DNA of 31,596 bases, taken from the IMG/VR virus record IMGVR_UViG_3300008740_000380, positions 1-31,596 of that record; one strand, written 5' to 3'. This stretch comes from a virus. The notes beneath the pieces were generated by a model. It had not been told where the DNA came from. It saw only the letters and a program-made list of their open reading frames with translations, and did not search any database. The translations under genes were made by a program, and so were the position numbers. How positions within the stretch are numbered: the stretch's first letter is position 1; every line of letters begins with the position of its first letter. This document shows positions 1-7,295 of this stretch, piece after piece.

Positions 1-74
1 CAAAGAAGGCTGCAAAGAAAACTGCCAAGAAAGTAACCAGTGTTTTTAAAAAGAAAAAAAAGAAGAAAAGATAA
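1..74 (+). CDS. C-terminal end of an upstream gene, lysine-rich tail (partial)
   Basis: An open frame enters from the left edge (first full codon at position 3) and stops with TAA at 72-74. It encodes about 23 residues, mostly Lys and Ala, ending in a run of lysines and one arginine. Such tails occur in histone-H1-like and other DNA- or RNA-binding proteins, but the body of the protein lies outside the window and no function can be given. The next gene starts 12 nt after the stop, with a GAAGGA ribosome binding site in the gap, so the two are probably co-transcribed. Confidence 0.55.
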   Translation, partial: KKAAKKTAKKVTSVFKKKKKKKR

Positions 75-86
75 TGAAGGATATTA

Positions 87-713
87 ATGAGTTTGAGTGG
101 CTATGAATATCAGTGGCGAGATGATGGACAAGGAAATAGAGTACATGAAACAGCAATAGTAAATTGGAATAGAGTAAGAATAGGTTCTGGAAATGAGATC
201 GGTCCTGGTGCATGTATCGGTACAGATGCACAACATCGGAATGAAGAATCTGTCGGAATGATTTATATTGGTGATAATAATGTTATTAGAGAATTTACAA
301 CAATACATTTACCTACTAGATGGTCTGGAAAAACTATTATAGGGAATAATAATTATTTAATGGTTCTTTCACATATCGCGCATGACTGTGTTCTAGAAGA
401 TGATATTACATTTTCAAATAACGTGACATTAGGTGGACATGTTTATATAATGAAAGGGAGCCAATTCGGATTCGGTACTATTATACATCAACATCAAGTT
501 ATTGGTTCTCATTGTATGTTCGGGATGGGAACAATTATAACAAGTAAATCATTAGTAGGCCCAGGTGGATTATGGTATGGTAATCCAGGTAGATCTGATA
601 GAAAGAATGTAATTGGGTTAGAGAGAAATGAGATCGATGATAAGGAATTAAAATTAGAGCTTGTCAGACAGGAATTTATCAGGCAAGAAAGATCTAAATA
701 TAAGTATGAATGA
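87..713 (+). CDS. LpxA-like left-handed beta-helix acyltransferase
   Basis: A 208-aa protein made mostly of hexapeptide repeats (IGSGNEIGPGACIG, IGDNNVI and similar), the signature of left-handed beta-helix acyltransferases. It closely resembles UDP-GlcNAc O-acyltransferase LpxA, the first enzyme of lipid A synthesis. The SHIAHDC segment at residues 95-101 matches the E. coli LpxA active-site region, with H96 and H99 aligning to H122 and the catalytic H125. The GGHV segment and the HQH at 134-136 follow in the same order. The protein is shorter than bacterial LpxA (about 260 aa) and lacks most of the C-terminal helical domain. The start is supported by GAAGGA at 76-81. The gene heads an accessory block of modification enzymes, so it may acylate a sugar nucleotide for a phage or host glycan. 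Family assignment is firm; the substrate is unknown. Confidence 0.85.
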   Translation: MSLSGYEYQWRDDGQGNRVHETAIVNWNRVRIGSGNEIGPGACIGTDAQHRNEESVGMIYIGDNNVIREFTTIHLPTRWSGKTIIGNNNYLMVLSHIAHDCVLEDDITFSNNVTLGGHVYIMKGSQFGFGTIIHQHQVIGSHCMFGMGTIITSKSLVGPGGLWYGNPGRSDRKNVIGLERNEIDDKELKLELVRQEFIRQERSKYKYE

Positions 714-942
714 AGCATTCCTCACTATTGTCGACGATAAATTATGTGTGGATAGGACTGTGTTTGAATTAGATGACCTTCGAGGTGTGAGACAATACTT
801 TCAAGAGAACGGTTATACGTCTTCTCAATTTTATCCTGAAGGTGAAAACGATATAGATAAGTTACATAAAATAATTGAAAAGATGGGTGAACTTTCCCCT
901 GAATGTCGCGAAGGCGATATGGATAGCTATTATTTGAATTAG
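706..942 (+). CDS. small protein of unknown function (78 aa)
   Basis: I do not recognise this 78-aa acidic protein. The frame also offers an upstream TTG at 661, but the ATG at 706 overlaps the end of the LpxA-like gene by 8 nt, the usual coupling spacing here, and avoids a 50-nt overlap. The sequence looks globular: a beta-rich start (AFLTIVDDKLCVD), a helix rich in charged residues around IDKLHKIIEKMGELS, and an acidic end. No membrane segment, signal peptide or known motif is visible. It probably belongs to the same transcription unit as its two neighbours. Confidence 0.6.
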   Translation: MNEAFLTIVDDKLCVDRTVFELDDLRGVRQYFQENGYTSSQFYPEGENDIDKLHKIIEKMGELSPECREGDMDSYYLN

Positions 943-951
943 GAGAATTAA

Positions 952-1689
952 ATGGAAATTTTTGTCAACGGGCCAGGTGTATCTATAGTAGCCCAAGAAA
1001 TAGATCAAGCGACCTATTCATATTGGAAAAATCGTGGACTAAAAGATCTATGGGATTATTCTTGGAATATACCAGATTTACGAGAAGACACTGTATTTGA
1101 TGAAGATCATCCCAGTCGCGTTAGTATGGCAGTTAACCGCGAAGCAGATTTCTTAGGAGATAAATCTTGGCAAGAACCTACGTTTGGAAAGTGGACTATA
1201 GCTGCTGCAGATTATGAAACAGCAACTGTATATGTAGAAGATAATGGAGTAATCGAAAAGTATCGACCACATGATATACCTCACGTAAAACATATTCTAA
1301 AACCGTTTGATGTGGAAGATGAAAATAATCGAACTATCGATTATTTTTATACAGGATTTTCAACTGAAATAGGTAATTGGCAACATAAGCAATATAGTAC
1401 TTCAGTTCCTCTTGGAAAATTTAGATTACAAATAATGGAGGTATCTCGTAGAAGATGGATTATAGGTTTGGAGACATCTCAAGAAGTTGATTATGATATG
1501 TACGAAGAAACACATTTAGATTGGAGTTATAGACTTCACGTTAGAAATCGTATATTCTTAGAAGATTGGATGAAAGCAACAGGCTTGGAATTAGAGTATG
1601 ATATGTTTACGGGTAATCATGAAAGAGATTGTTCTAATTTTTTAATTCACGAACCTGATAGTAGAGAATACCCAAAAGACCCTGCTTAA
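952..1689 (+). CDS. hypothetical protein (245 aa)
   Basis: I do not recognise this 245-aa protein. It is acidic, rich in Trp, Tyr and Asp, and has no membrane segment or signal peptide. A GGAG at 942-945 sits at good distance from the ATG at 952. The middle part (around residues 110-190) alternates charged and aromatic residues in a way that suggests a mostly beta fold. It lies between the small protein at 706 and a GDS-motif protein, in a block of probable modification enzymes, but nothing in its own sequence indicates catalysis. Confidence 0.65.
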   Translation: MEIFVNGPGVSIVAQEIDQATYSYWKNRGLKDLWDYSWNIPDLREDTVFDEDHPSRVSMAVNREADFLGDKSWQEPTFGKWTIAAADYETATVYVEDNGVIEKYRPHDIPHVKHILKPFDVEDENNRTIDYFYTGFSTEIGNWQHKQYSTSVPLGKFRLQIMEVSRRRWIIGLETSQEVDYDMYEETHLDWSYRLHVRNRIFLEDWMKATGLELEYDMFTGNHERDCSNFLIHEPDSREYPKDPA

Positions 1690-1698
1690 AATTATATT

Positions 1699-2376
1699 AT
1701 GATAAGTATTTTTGGGGATAGTTATGTTGATCCCTGTAGTGGTGATTTAGATCAAAGTAAAAGATGGTATAATAATCTTGGCGAACCAACTTTCGTTTAC
1801 GGATTAGCAGGATCAAGTATAGATTGGTCCTTAGATATTTTTATTAGTGGTCATGTGGAAAGATCCGGCAAAATAATTTTTATAGAATCCATACCGCGTC
1901 GATTTCATTTTGAATTTTTAAGAACACCTAAACATGACGCTGCTGTAATGTGGGAGAATGATTGGGAAAATGATAAGTGGCTTTCAGAACCTGGAATGGA
2001 ATATGTTCATCGTCATAAAAGGTTCGTTGAGTATTTTCATAAAAATTATAAAGACTATCATAAAGCAACAAAAGCAAGATGCGTATTAAAAGCGTTATCC
2101 GATCAATATGAAAAAGTATTATATTTTTCAACCTCTCGAAATGATAATCTTTATAGATCTCCTCACATACAATCAAATAATAATTTTGAAATAGCTGATG
2201 TAATGTTAATGGATATTTCCAGAGGTGAAATTAAAAGCGACTATGATCCAGAGTTTAGAGATTCAAGATCGAATCATTTTAGTGAAACAAATCATATAAT
2301 TTTTTCTTCATATATAAAGAGAAAGTTTAATAATGAAAGTACTGAAGATATAATATTTGAAAAAAATTTGATATGA
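1699..2376 (+). CDS. SGNH/GDSL-hydrolase-like protein
   Basis: A 225-aa protein starting with a beta strand and a GDS motif (ISIFGDSYVD, residues 2-11), as in block I of SGNH/GDSL esterases and lipases. A C-terminal DSRSNHFSETNH segment could supply the catalytic Asp/His pair of block V (DxxH). If active it would hydrolyse an ester, for example an acetyl group on a sugar. The family is inferred from these short motifs and the general alternation of strands and helices; the middle region is divergent. The ATG has no Shine-Dalgarno sequence. Its stop overlaps the start of the carbamoyltransferase by 4 nt, indicating translational coupling and a possibly shared substrate. Confidence 0.5.
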   Translation: MISIFGDSYVDPCSGDLDQSKRWYNNLGEPTFVYGLAGSSIDWSLDIFISGHVERSGKIIFIESIPRRFHFEFLRTPKHDAAVMWENDWENDKWLSEPGMEYVHRHKRFVEYFHKNYKDYHKATKARCVLKALSDQYEKVLYFSTSRNDNLYRSPHIQSNNNFEIADVMLMDISRGEIKSDYDPEFRDSRSNHFSETNHIIFSSYIKRKFNNESTEDIIFEKNLI

Positions 2377-3830
2377 TTTATTGGGGGATAACTTGCGGTT
2401 CGCATGATGGTGCTGTATCGGTATTTAATAATAGTGATTTATTATTTGCAACCGATGCAGAAAGATTTTCTAGAAAAAAGAACGATCCAGAAATTCCCGA
2501 AAATCTTTTTAGTTATATTTTTGAAGAATATGGAAAACCATCTAAAATTTATTTTTATGAAAATCCATATGTGAAGATGTCTCGACGTTGGTACGCGGGA
2601 CAAAAGCCAGCCTGGAAACCACCTAAGCTTCCCCATTTTTATTCTGGAAGAGATTTTAAAGTTCATGATTATAAATTGCATTATACATCTCATCATTTAT
2701 CACATGCGGCTTATGGATATTATACTTCACCGTTTGATAATGCTATGGTTTTGGTTATCGATGCAATTGGGGAATGGGAAACCTTAACTGTATGGAAAGC
2801 TAAAGGTAAAAAGTTAAAGAAGTTATGGAATTGGAAATATCCTAAATCTTTAGGTTTAATGTATTCCGCATTAACACAATATGCTGGATGGAAACCTAAT
2901 GAAGAAGAATATATTATGATGGGTGCGGCAGCTCGCCAGACACATCCATATGAACCAGTTTATAATAGAATATTGAATATTTGGGAAGAAGGAACATCCT
3001 GGCATAAAGGTTTAAATAAAGTATTAGCCTGGAAAGAAAGACCAGAAGTTCATCCTGAAGATGTCCCTACTGCAGCTCAAGCAGCATATGAAAAACTTTT
3101 TAAAGAGATAGTAATAAATGTTAGTAAACATAAAGCTAATGAATCCGGTAACATTGTTTTTGTTGGAGGCTGTGCGTTAAATGTTAGTGCCAATAGATTT
3201 CTCAGCGATAGTTTTACTCGCGTCCATATTCCTCCTAATCCAGGCGACTCTGGTTCTGCTGTGGGATGCATTCTTGCAAGGACAAGAAGGCATATTGATC
3301 CTACTCCTTATCTTGGTTATGACATACAAGGACCATTTCCGTTCCAAGAAGTAATAGATGAATTAATGATTAAAAGAATAGCAGGGGTTGCTAATGGTAG
3401 ATGTGAATTTGGACCGAGAGCATTAGGCAATAGAACTTTGTTTGGAGATCCTAGAGATCCCAAAATAAAAGATAAAATTAATCAAGTAAAGGGTAGAGAA
3501 CCGTTTAGGCCATTTGCCCCAATGATATTAGAAGAAGATGTTTCAAAATATTTTAATGGTGGGTTCTTTTCACCATATATGAGTTGCGCGCTTCAAGCAA
3601 CACAAGAATTTAGAAATAATTATCCAGGTGTTGTTCATTTAGATGGAACTTCCAGATTACAAGTTGTTAAAGAAGATCCGCATAGAACATTATTACAAAT
3701 TTGGAAAGATATTACAAAATGTCCAGTGTTATTAAATACATCTTTAAATGTTAAAGGAGAACCGATTGTCAACACCAGAAAAGATGCCGAAGCTTTCACT
3801 GCGAAAACGGGTGTCAACGTATATTCTTAA
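2373..3830 (+). CDS. Carbamoyltransferase, NodU/CmcH/TobZ family
   Basis: A 485-aa protein with both domains of O-carbamoyltransferases. The N-terminal Kae1-like ASKHA domain has GITCGSHDGA (H11, D12), the metal-binding HHLSH at 107-111, VIDAIGEWET near 128-137, and GGCALN. The C-terminal YrdC-like domain has the typical CEFGPRALGNR segment and a PFRPFAP motif. These enzymes move a carbamoyl group from carbamoyl phosphate through carbamoyl-AMP onto a hydroxyl, such as a sugar in Nod factors, antibiotics or O-antigens. In some phages they act on hydroxymethylated DNA bases. Length is normal for phage forms and the C-terminus looks intact. No Shine-Dalgarno sequence is visible; the start overlaps the preceding SGNH-like gene by 4 nt. 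A glycan or a modified nucleotide are both possible substrates. Confidence 0.9.
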   Translation: MIYWGITCGSHDGAVSVFNNSDLLFATDAERFSRKKNDPEIPENLFSYIFEEYGKPSKIYFYENPYVKMSRRWYAGQKPAWKPPKLPHFYSGRDFKVHDYKLHYTSHHLSHAAYGYYTSPFDNAMVLVIDAIGEWETLTVWKAKGKKLKKLWNWKYPKSLGLMYSALTQYAGWKPNEEEYIMMGAAARQTHPYEPVYNRILNIWEEGTSWHKGLNKVLAWKERPEVHPEDVPTAAQAAYEKLFKEIVINVSKHKANESGNIVFVGGCALNVSANRFLSDSFTRVHIPPNPGDSGSAVGCILARTRRHIDPTPYLGYDIQGPFPFQEVIDELMIKRIAGVANGRCEFGPRALGNRTLFGDPRDPKIKDKINQVKGREPFRPFAPMILEEDVSKYFNGGFFSPYMSCALQATQEFRNNYPGVVHLDGTSRLQVVKEDPHRTLLQIWKDITKCPVLLNTSLNVKGEPIVNTRKDAEAFTAKTGVNVYS

Positions 3831-3895
3831 ATATTATTTAAGGATTAAAGAAAAGATTTTTGGAAAAGATAAACAAGATTTAGACCCATTTATAT

Positions 3896-4414
3896 ATGAG
3901 TGAACTACCTCTCTCAATGATACATGATTCAATACCACACGTATTGATAGCACCTAAAAATAAATTACTTGATTTTCCCAGCCATGTAAATATTTTTGAT
4001 GATCAAGGTTTCGGTTTTGATTATCAAGAACATTTAATTCGAAAGGTTTATAATGAAATGGGTTCCAACATATATCTTTATTTGATATATGAGGATTTTA
4101 AAAAGAGTGCTGGTTTTGCCGAGACAAAAATATATCCAAGAGATTCGGCAGAAGGATTAAAGACAAAGACGATTATATCCACAGATAAAATGAGTAAACA
4201 TCAAAGAAAGAAGAAAGGTTTAAAACCTGGATCTGGAGGATCTGTTTATAGAAATTGTCATTGGGATCCTTTCTTAGAATTTTATTGTAAGAATAAATTT
4301 TGGAAAATAGAATATGAAAAATTTATTAAAACTTTAGAACATTATAAAAAAGCTTTTTATAGTTTTACTTATTATCATATACAAGATCAAGAACTGGTTA
4401 GAAACTTATTATAA
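3896..4414 (+). CDS. hypothetical protein (172 aa)
   Basis: I do not recognise this 172-aa protein. The N-terminal third contains an IPHVLIAPKNKLLDFPSHV segment, possibly the start of an alpha/beta fold. The centre (about residues 100-120) is very basic, with KMSKHQRKKKGLKPGSGGS, and could be a nucleic-acid-binding or flexible loop. The C-terminus is aromatic and helical. No Shine-Dalgarno sequence precedes the ATG. A 65-nt AT-rich gap separates it from the carbamoyltransferase and shows no clear promoter or terminator. The last base of its stop is the first base of the next start (TAATG), so it is coupled to the 2OG oxygenase gene. Confidence 0.6.
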   Translation: MSELPLSMIHDSIPHVLIAPKNKLLDFPSHVNIFDDQGFGFDYQEHLIRKVYNEMGSNIYLYLIYEDFKKSAGFAETKIYPRDSAEGLKTKTIISTDKMSKHQRKKKGLKPGSGGSVYRNCHWDPFLEFYCKNKFWKIEYEKFIKTLEHYKKAFYSFTYYHIQDQELVRNLL

Positions 4415-4860
4415 TGTATTCTATTCAAAATTTTTTAGATAAAGAGCACATCAATATTTTAAAAAGTTTTTGGAAAAGAAATACTGAAGATATTAAACGG
4501 AAAGATAGTCATTATAATTTACATAATATACAAATTTTGTATGGTAGAAAGTCAGATGAAGAATATAATAAAGTACTTAAAGTTTTTGATGACATTGCTG
4601 GCCGCGAAGCAGATAAACATTATTTTTTAAATTATGTTGAAGAATCATTTGCAAGAATTCATAATGATGCAACGGGTAATCAAACATTTGTTACATTAAT
4701 TGAACAAAGTAATGTTTTACTAGGTGGTCAAACGTTAACGGGTGATCAACAATATATCGATTTGAAAGTTGGTCAGACGTTAGTATATGATCATGATTTC
4801 AAACATGGTGTCGCCAGAGTATCCCGAGGCAATCGAAAAGTTTTTATAGTTTGGTATTAA
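4414..4860 (+). CDS. 2-oxoglutarate/Fe(II)-dependent oxygenase, prolyl-4-hydroxylase-like
   Basis: A 148-aa protein with the metal and co-substrate residues of 2OG-Fe(II) dioxygenases. There is an HxD pair in ARIHNDA (H83, D85), a GGQTL turn, then a distal VGQTLVYDHDFKHGV segment with H131, and a basic residue R141 ten positions later to bind 2-oxoglutarate. The pattern is typical of small P4H-type oxygenases common in marine T4-like phages. Such enzymes hydroxylate proteins, nucleic acids or small molecules; the substrate here is not evident. The product of hydroxylation could be what the nearby carbamoyltransferase acts on, but that is only inferred from proximity. It abuts the next gene with no gap and lacks a clear Shine-Dalgarno sequence. 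Confidence 0.8.
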   Translation: MYSIQNFLDKEHINILKSFWKRNTEDIKRKDSHYNLHNIQILYGRKSDEEYNKVLKVFDDIAGREADKHYFLNYVEESFARIHNDATGNQTFVTLIEQSNVLLGGQTLTGDQQYIDLKVGQTLVYDHDFKHGVARVSRGNRKVFIVWY

Positions 4861-5796
4861 ATGAAAATTGGAATAATAGGATGTAGTCATAGTGCAGGTG
4901 TTTCTGAAAGTGGACTATTAAAGAAGTCTGGTGGATTTAATGCTTGGAGGGGCTGGCCAAGAGAATTGGCGAAAGCCTATCCAGATCACGAAGTTCATTT
5001 ATTTGCTTCTCCTGGTGGAGGACAGAATAATATGGAATCTGCTTTGAGGACATGTCTCATTGAAGATATTGATATGGTGCTTCTTCAATTTACAACACAG
5101 CGACAATTATATCCAACCCAAATAGATCGATTTTCGAAAAAGAGCGATGGGTCTTTAGATTCATGGTATACCACACAACGAAAAAATAATTTTGTTTTAC
5201 GGCAACAAAAAATGAGATCTCTTTCGATAAAGAATTATGTAGTAGAACGTAAATGCGTTATGGTGGGCAACCATTTTGACGCAAGGAATCGAATACAAGA
5301 ATTAAAAGATGTTGGTGTTAATGGATATGAATTACCACAAGTCTTATTAGAGATATTCATCGATAATGAATACTTTAATGAAATGGCTGAAACATTCTAT
5401 GGCTGTAATAAGTTATATAAAAAATTATTTAAACATTTTTATTCTATGTTATGGGTTCCAACACATAGTTATGGACCGAGCCACGGAGATCAATCTGTTG
5501 TAGAGATAAAAGATAAAGTGCCTCTTTTTATGTCTGAATTTCTAACAGGAAAGAATCTTGATAACAAAGTTGATTGGCCTAAAACAATATATGATTGGTT
5601 AGTTGAACATTGGACCGAAACTCGTGGCTTGAGTTCAGAGGACGCGAAAAGGATGGTCTTTCATGAATATAAAAAATACAAAGGTCATTTAGGAGAAGAA
5701 TCACAACAAGAAGTATTATTCAATTATATTTTAAAACATAGACGATTAAGGGAGGCTTTAGATTATGATAAAAAAGAAGGACCGGAAATTATATGA
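4861..5796 (+). CDS. hypothetical protein with SGNH-like N-terminus (311 aa)
   Basis: A 311-aa protein that begins MKIGIIGCSHSAG, a strand followed by a GxSHS turn, similar to block I of SGNH hydrolases. It is followed by a WPRELAKAYPDHEVHLFASPGGGQNN segment that resembles block II, where a conserved Gly helps form the oxyanion hole, and then by IDMVLLQFTTQRQ. I could not locate a convincing catalytic DxxH at the C-terminus, which is helical and charged. The first base follows directly after the stop of the oxygenase. It may be an esterase acting on the same polymer as the neighbouring enzymes, or a non-catalytic relative. Confidence 0.5.
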   Translation: MKIGIIGCSHSAGVSESGLLKKSGGFNAWRGWPRELAKAYPDHEVHLFASPGGGQNNMESALRTCLIEDIDMVLLQFTTQRQLYPTQIDRFSKKSDGSLDSWYTTQRKNNFVLRQQKMRSLSIKNYVVERKCVMVGNHFDARNRIQELKDVGVNGYELPQVLLEIFIDNEYFNEMAETFYGCNKLYKKLFKHFYSMLWVPTHSYGPSHGDQSVVEIKDKVPLFMSEFLTGKNLDNKVDWPKTIYDWLVEHWTETRGLSSEDAKRMVFHEYKKYKGHLGEESQQEVLFNYILKHRRLREALDYDKKEGPEII

Positions 5797-5824
5797 TACT
5801 TGGAAATATAAAAAAGGAGGTATG

Positions 5825-6262
5825 ATGGAATTTAATAACCCAGTGTTTCAGACAATATTAGGATTAGTGATATTTTATATTGGTCTTAAAATGTTTTCTG
5901 GTGGAATGAAGTCAATGGGAAAATTAGAACATTTAGAATATTTTATACATAATCCCTATTGGATGTTTTTTGGAGCAATTGGTTGTACTCTTCTTTGGCA
6001 ATCAAGTTCTCTCTCAACAACCGCGATAATCGGATTAGTTGCTTCAGGTGCTTTACCACTACCTTCTGCAATCGCAGCAGTGCTCGGTGCAAATATAGGA
6101 ACAACAGGAACTATATGGTTAGCTGGTATAATGGTTTCTGATGGTATGCCACAGGGAATAACGAAACAAATAGCACTAGTGCATACAGGAGTAAATGCAG
6201 CAATGGCAATTGCTTTACTTCCATTTTGTCAAGTCATAGCAAGGTTTGTGTCAAAATTTTAA
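5825..6262 (+). CDS. Na/Pi-cotransporter-like membrane protein, single repeat
   Basis: A 145-aa membrane protein with one PNaS-type repeat (Na/phosphate cotransporter family, as in NptA and YjbB). It has the QSSS motif at residues 59-62 and GANIGTT at 88-94, with hydrophobic segments at about 9-26, 47-70, 78-103 and 117-140. Full-length members have two inverted copies of this unit and are at least twice as long, so a functional transporter would need to dimerise or pair with a host subunit. The start at 5825 is chosen because AAGGAGG at 5814-5820 lies 4 nt upstream; the ATG at 5822 is too close, and the longer frame from 5765 overlaps the previous gene. It would sit in the host inner membrane and could raise phosphate uptake during infection. 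It faces the convergent tRNA gene. Confidence 0.75.
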   Translation: MEFNNPVFQTILGLVIFYIGLKMFSGGMKSMGKLEHLEYFIHNPYWMFFGAIGCTLLWQSSSLSTTAIIGLVASGALPLPSAIAAVLGANIGTTGTIWLAGIMVSDGMPQGITKQIALVHTGVNAAMAIALLPFCQVIARFVSKF

Positions 6263-6286
6263 ATTTATAAATATAAGTTTACAAAA

Positions 6287-6396
6287 TGGCTCTGGGGGTT
6301 GGATTCGAACCAACACATCTTTGATCTAGATTTGATCGATCAATCAAAGATAATACGCAAACAACGTACCGCGTCTTCCTGTTTCGCCACCCCAGA
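6287..6396 (-). tRNA. Unusual class II-shaped tRNA with GUU (Asn) anticodon and long variable arm
   Basis: Read on the minus strand, the gene folds as a cloverleaf of 110 nt with an encoded CCA (6289-6287). The acceptor stem is TCTGGGG/CCCCAGA with discriminator G. The D-arm has a 3-bp GCG/CGC stem and loop AAACAGGAAGA, which looks like tRNA-Leu. The anticodon stem is GTACG/CGTAT with loop TTGTTTG and anticodon GTT at 6362-6360. The T-arm is GTTGG/CCAAC with loop TTCGAAT. The 38-nt variable region (6352-6315) contains a perfect 9-bp stem, ATCTTTGAT/ATCAAAGAT, with a 17-nt loop. U1-A72 and G73 match what I remember of bacterial tRNA-Asn, but a long variable arm is not found in tRNA-Asn, and position 37 is U where a purine is expected. 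It lies 18 nt downstream of the synthetase-like gene on the same strand. Confidence 0.85.
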
Positions 6397-6414
6397 GTAA
6401 ATCCATCCCTCTGT

Positions 6415-7263
6415 TTAATTGTTCAATGCACTGATGAGTCTGGTTAGTCCTATTCCACCACCGTATCTTGGAAAAAAATCTAAATTTAAAAATTCTTCCA
6501 ATTCTTTTTCTACTCTCTCTTCGCCAAATAATTTAAATAATAATTTAGCATATCCTCCGTCAGAAATAGTGTAGAATAGTTCTCTCATTTCCTCTACATC
6601 GGCAGATCTTTCTGCAGATCCAATTGTTTCCATTCCTCCTATAATAACATCACATTTGTTAGCTACATTGCCTTCTTTTTTCATATTCCAAAAGGGGGAT
6701 GTGGAATAAGGAAATCGAGTTATAAATCCTACTCCGGTGGGATGTGAATCAGATATCATCTGTTCGTGCTCGTGGTCTAATTCTTCGCAATTAAATTCTG
6801 AACACCACTGGCGATAATCCTTTTCAGGAAACGGTCCAGCAATGCCCCCGACTTCTCCTATCAAACCCAAATGCTTAATCAGATCTCTTTCCATTTGTAA
6901 CAAGTCTCGAAAATTACCTGGTGCTTCAAATTCAAACATAGGAAAGATGACTTCGTGTCTTCCTTCAACTATATTTGGTTCTTGTCTATAAGATGTTGAA
7001 ACACAGAAACAACCCGGTAGATCTGGATTGTTGAGTAATTCATATTCGAGCCACATCTGACCAGTTTGAGGAAGTGGCCATATGATATCATTATATGTGT
7101 ACGTTGCGACGGTTGTGGGATCTTCGCAAGCAGCTAATATGGATAATCTGTTTTGGGTATGAACTTCGAGAAAACCTCGGGAATGAAAAAAATCACGGAG
7201 ACTAACGACGACATTGTCAAAATCAGTCGGTGTGATTAGACTAGTCAGGTTGCTCCTTTCCAT
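6415..7263 (-). CDS. Class II aminoacyl-tRNA-synthetase-like protein (AsnRS/AspRS catalytic core only)
   Basis: A 282-aa protein covering only the catalytic core of the AspRS/AsnRS/LysRS group. LPQTGQM at 64-70 corresponds to the PQSPQ segment. Motif 2 is SYRQEP with R93, followed by GRHEVIFPMFEFE. An AsnRS-like METIGSAERS stretch lies at 211-220, and motif 3 is GGGIGLTRL with R275. Both ATP-binding arginines are present, so amino acid adenylation is likely. The N-terminal OB-fold that reads the anticodon in AsnRS (about 100 residues) is absent. Archaeal AsnRS-related asparagine synthetases have a similar size, so a metabolic role is the main alternative. The immediately downstream tRNA on the same strand favours an aminoacylation role. 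The ATG at 7263 has no clear Shine-Dalgarno sequence; an AGGAG inside the first codons leaves a later start conceivable. Confidence 0.8.
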   Translation of the reverse strand: MERSNLTSLITPTDFDNVVVSLRDFFHSRGFLEVHTQNRLSILAACEDPTTVATYTYNDIIWPLPQTGQMWLEYELLNNPDLPGCFCVSTSYRQEPNIVEGRHEVIFPMFEFEAPGNFRDLLQMERDLIKHLGLIGEVGGIAGPFPEKDYRQWCSEFNCEELDHEHEQMISDSHPTGVGFITRFPYSTSPFWNMKKEGNVANKCDVIIGGMETIGSAERSADVEEMRELFYTISDGGYAKLLFKLFGEERVEKELEEFLNLDFFPRYGGGIGLTRLISALNN

Positions 7264-7295
7264 GAAAAAGTGTTAAGTATTTTCCACAATTGGTT

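Noticed and set aside
661-705. TTG start at 661 for the 78-aa protein
   Set aside because: It would overlap the LpxA-like gene by 53 nt; the ATG at 706 gives the short overlap usual in this genome.
3780-3895. Possible frameshift at the end of the carbamoyltransferase
   Set aside because: The protein reaches the normal C-terminal end of the family (after LNTSLNVKGEPIV and about 20 more residues), and the following 65 nt encode no matching continuation.
6266-6273. TATAAATA on the plus strand after the Na/Pi-like gene
   Set aside because: It points into the convergent minus-strand tRNA/synthetase unit and no plus-strand gene follows within 1 kb. The region is very AT-rich, so chance is the better explanation.
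6315-6352. Intron as explanation for the long tRNA variable region
   Set aside because: The insert is only 38 nt, is located in the variable region rather than the anticodon loop, and has no group I or II intron elements.
6287-6396. tRNA gene as a phage integration site (attP)
   Set aside because: No integrase, excisionase or repressor is seen, the tRNA is complete and unlike a host tRNA, and the genome is of lytic T4 type.
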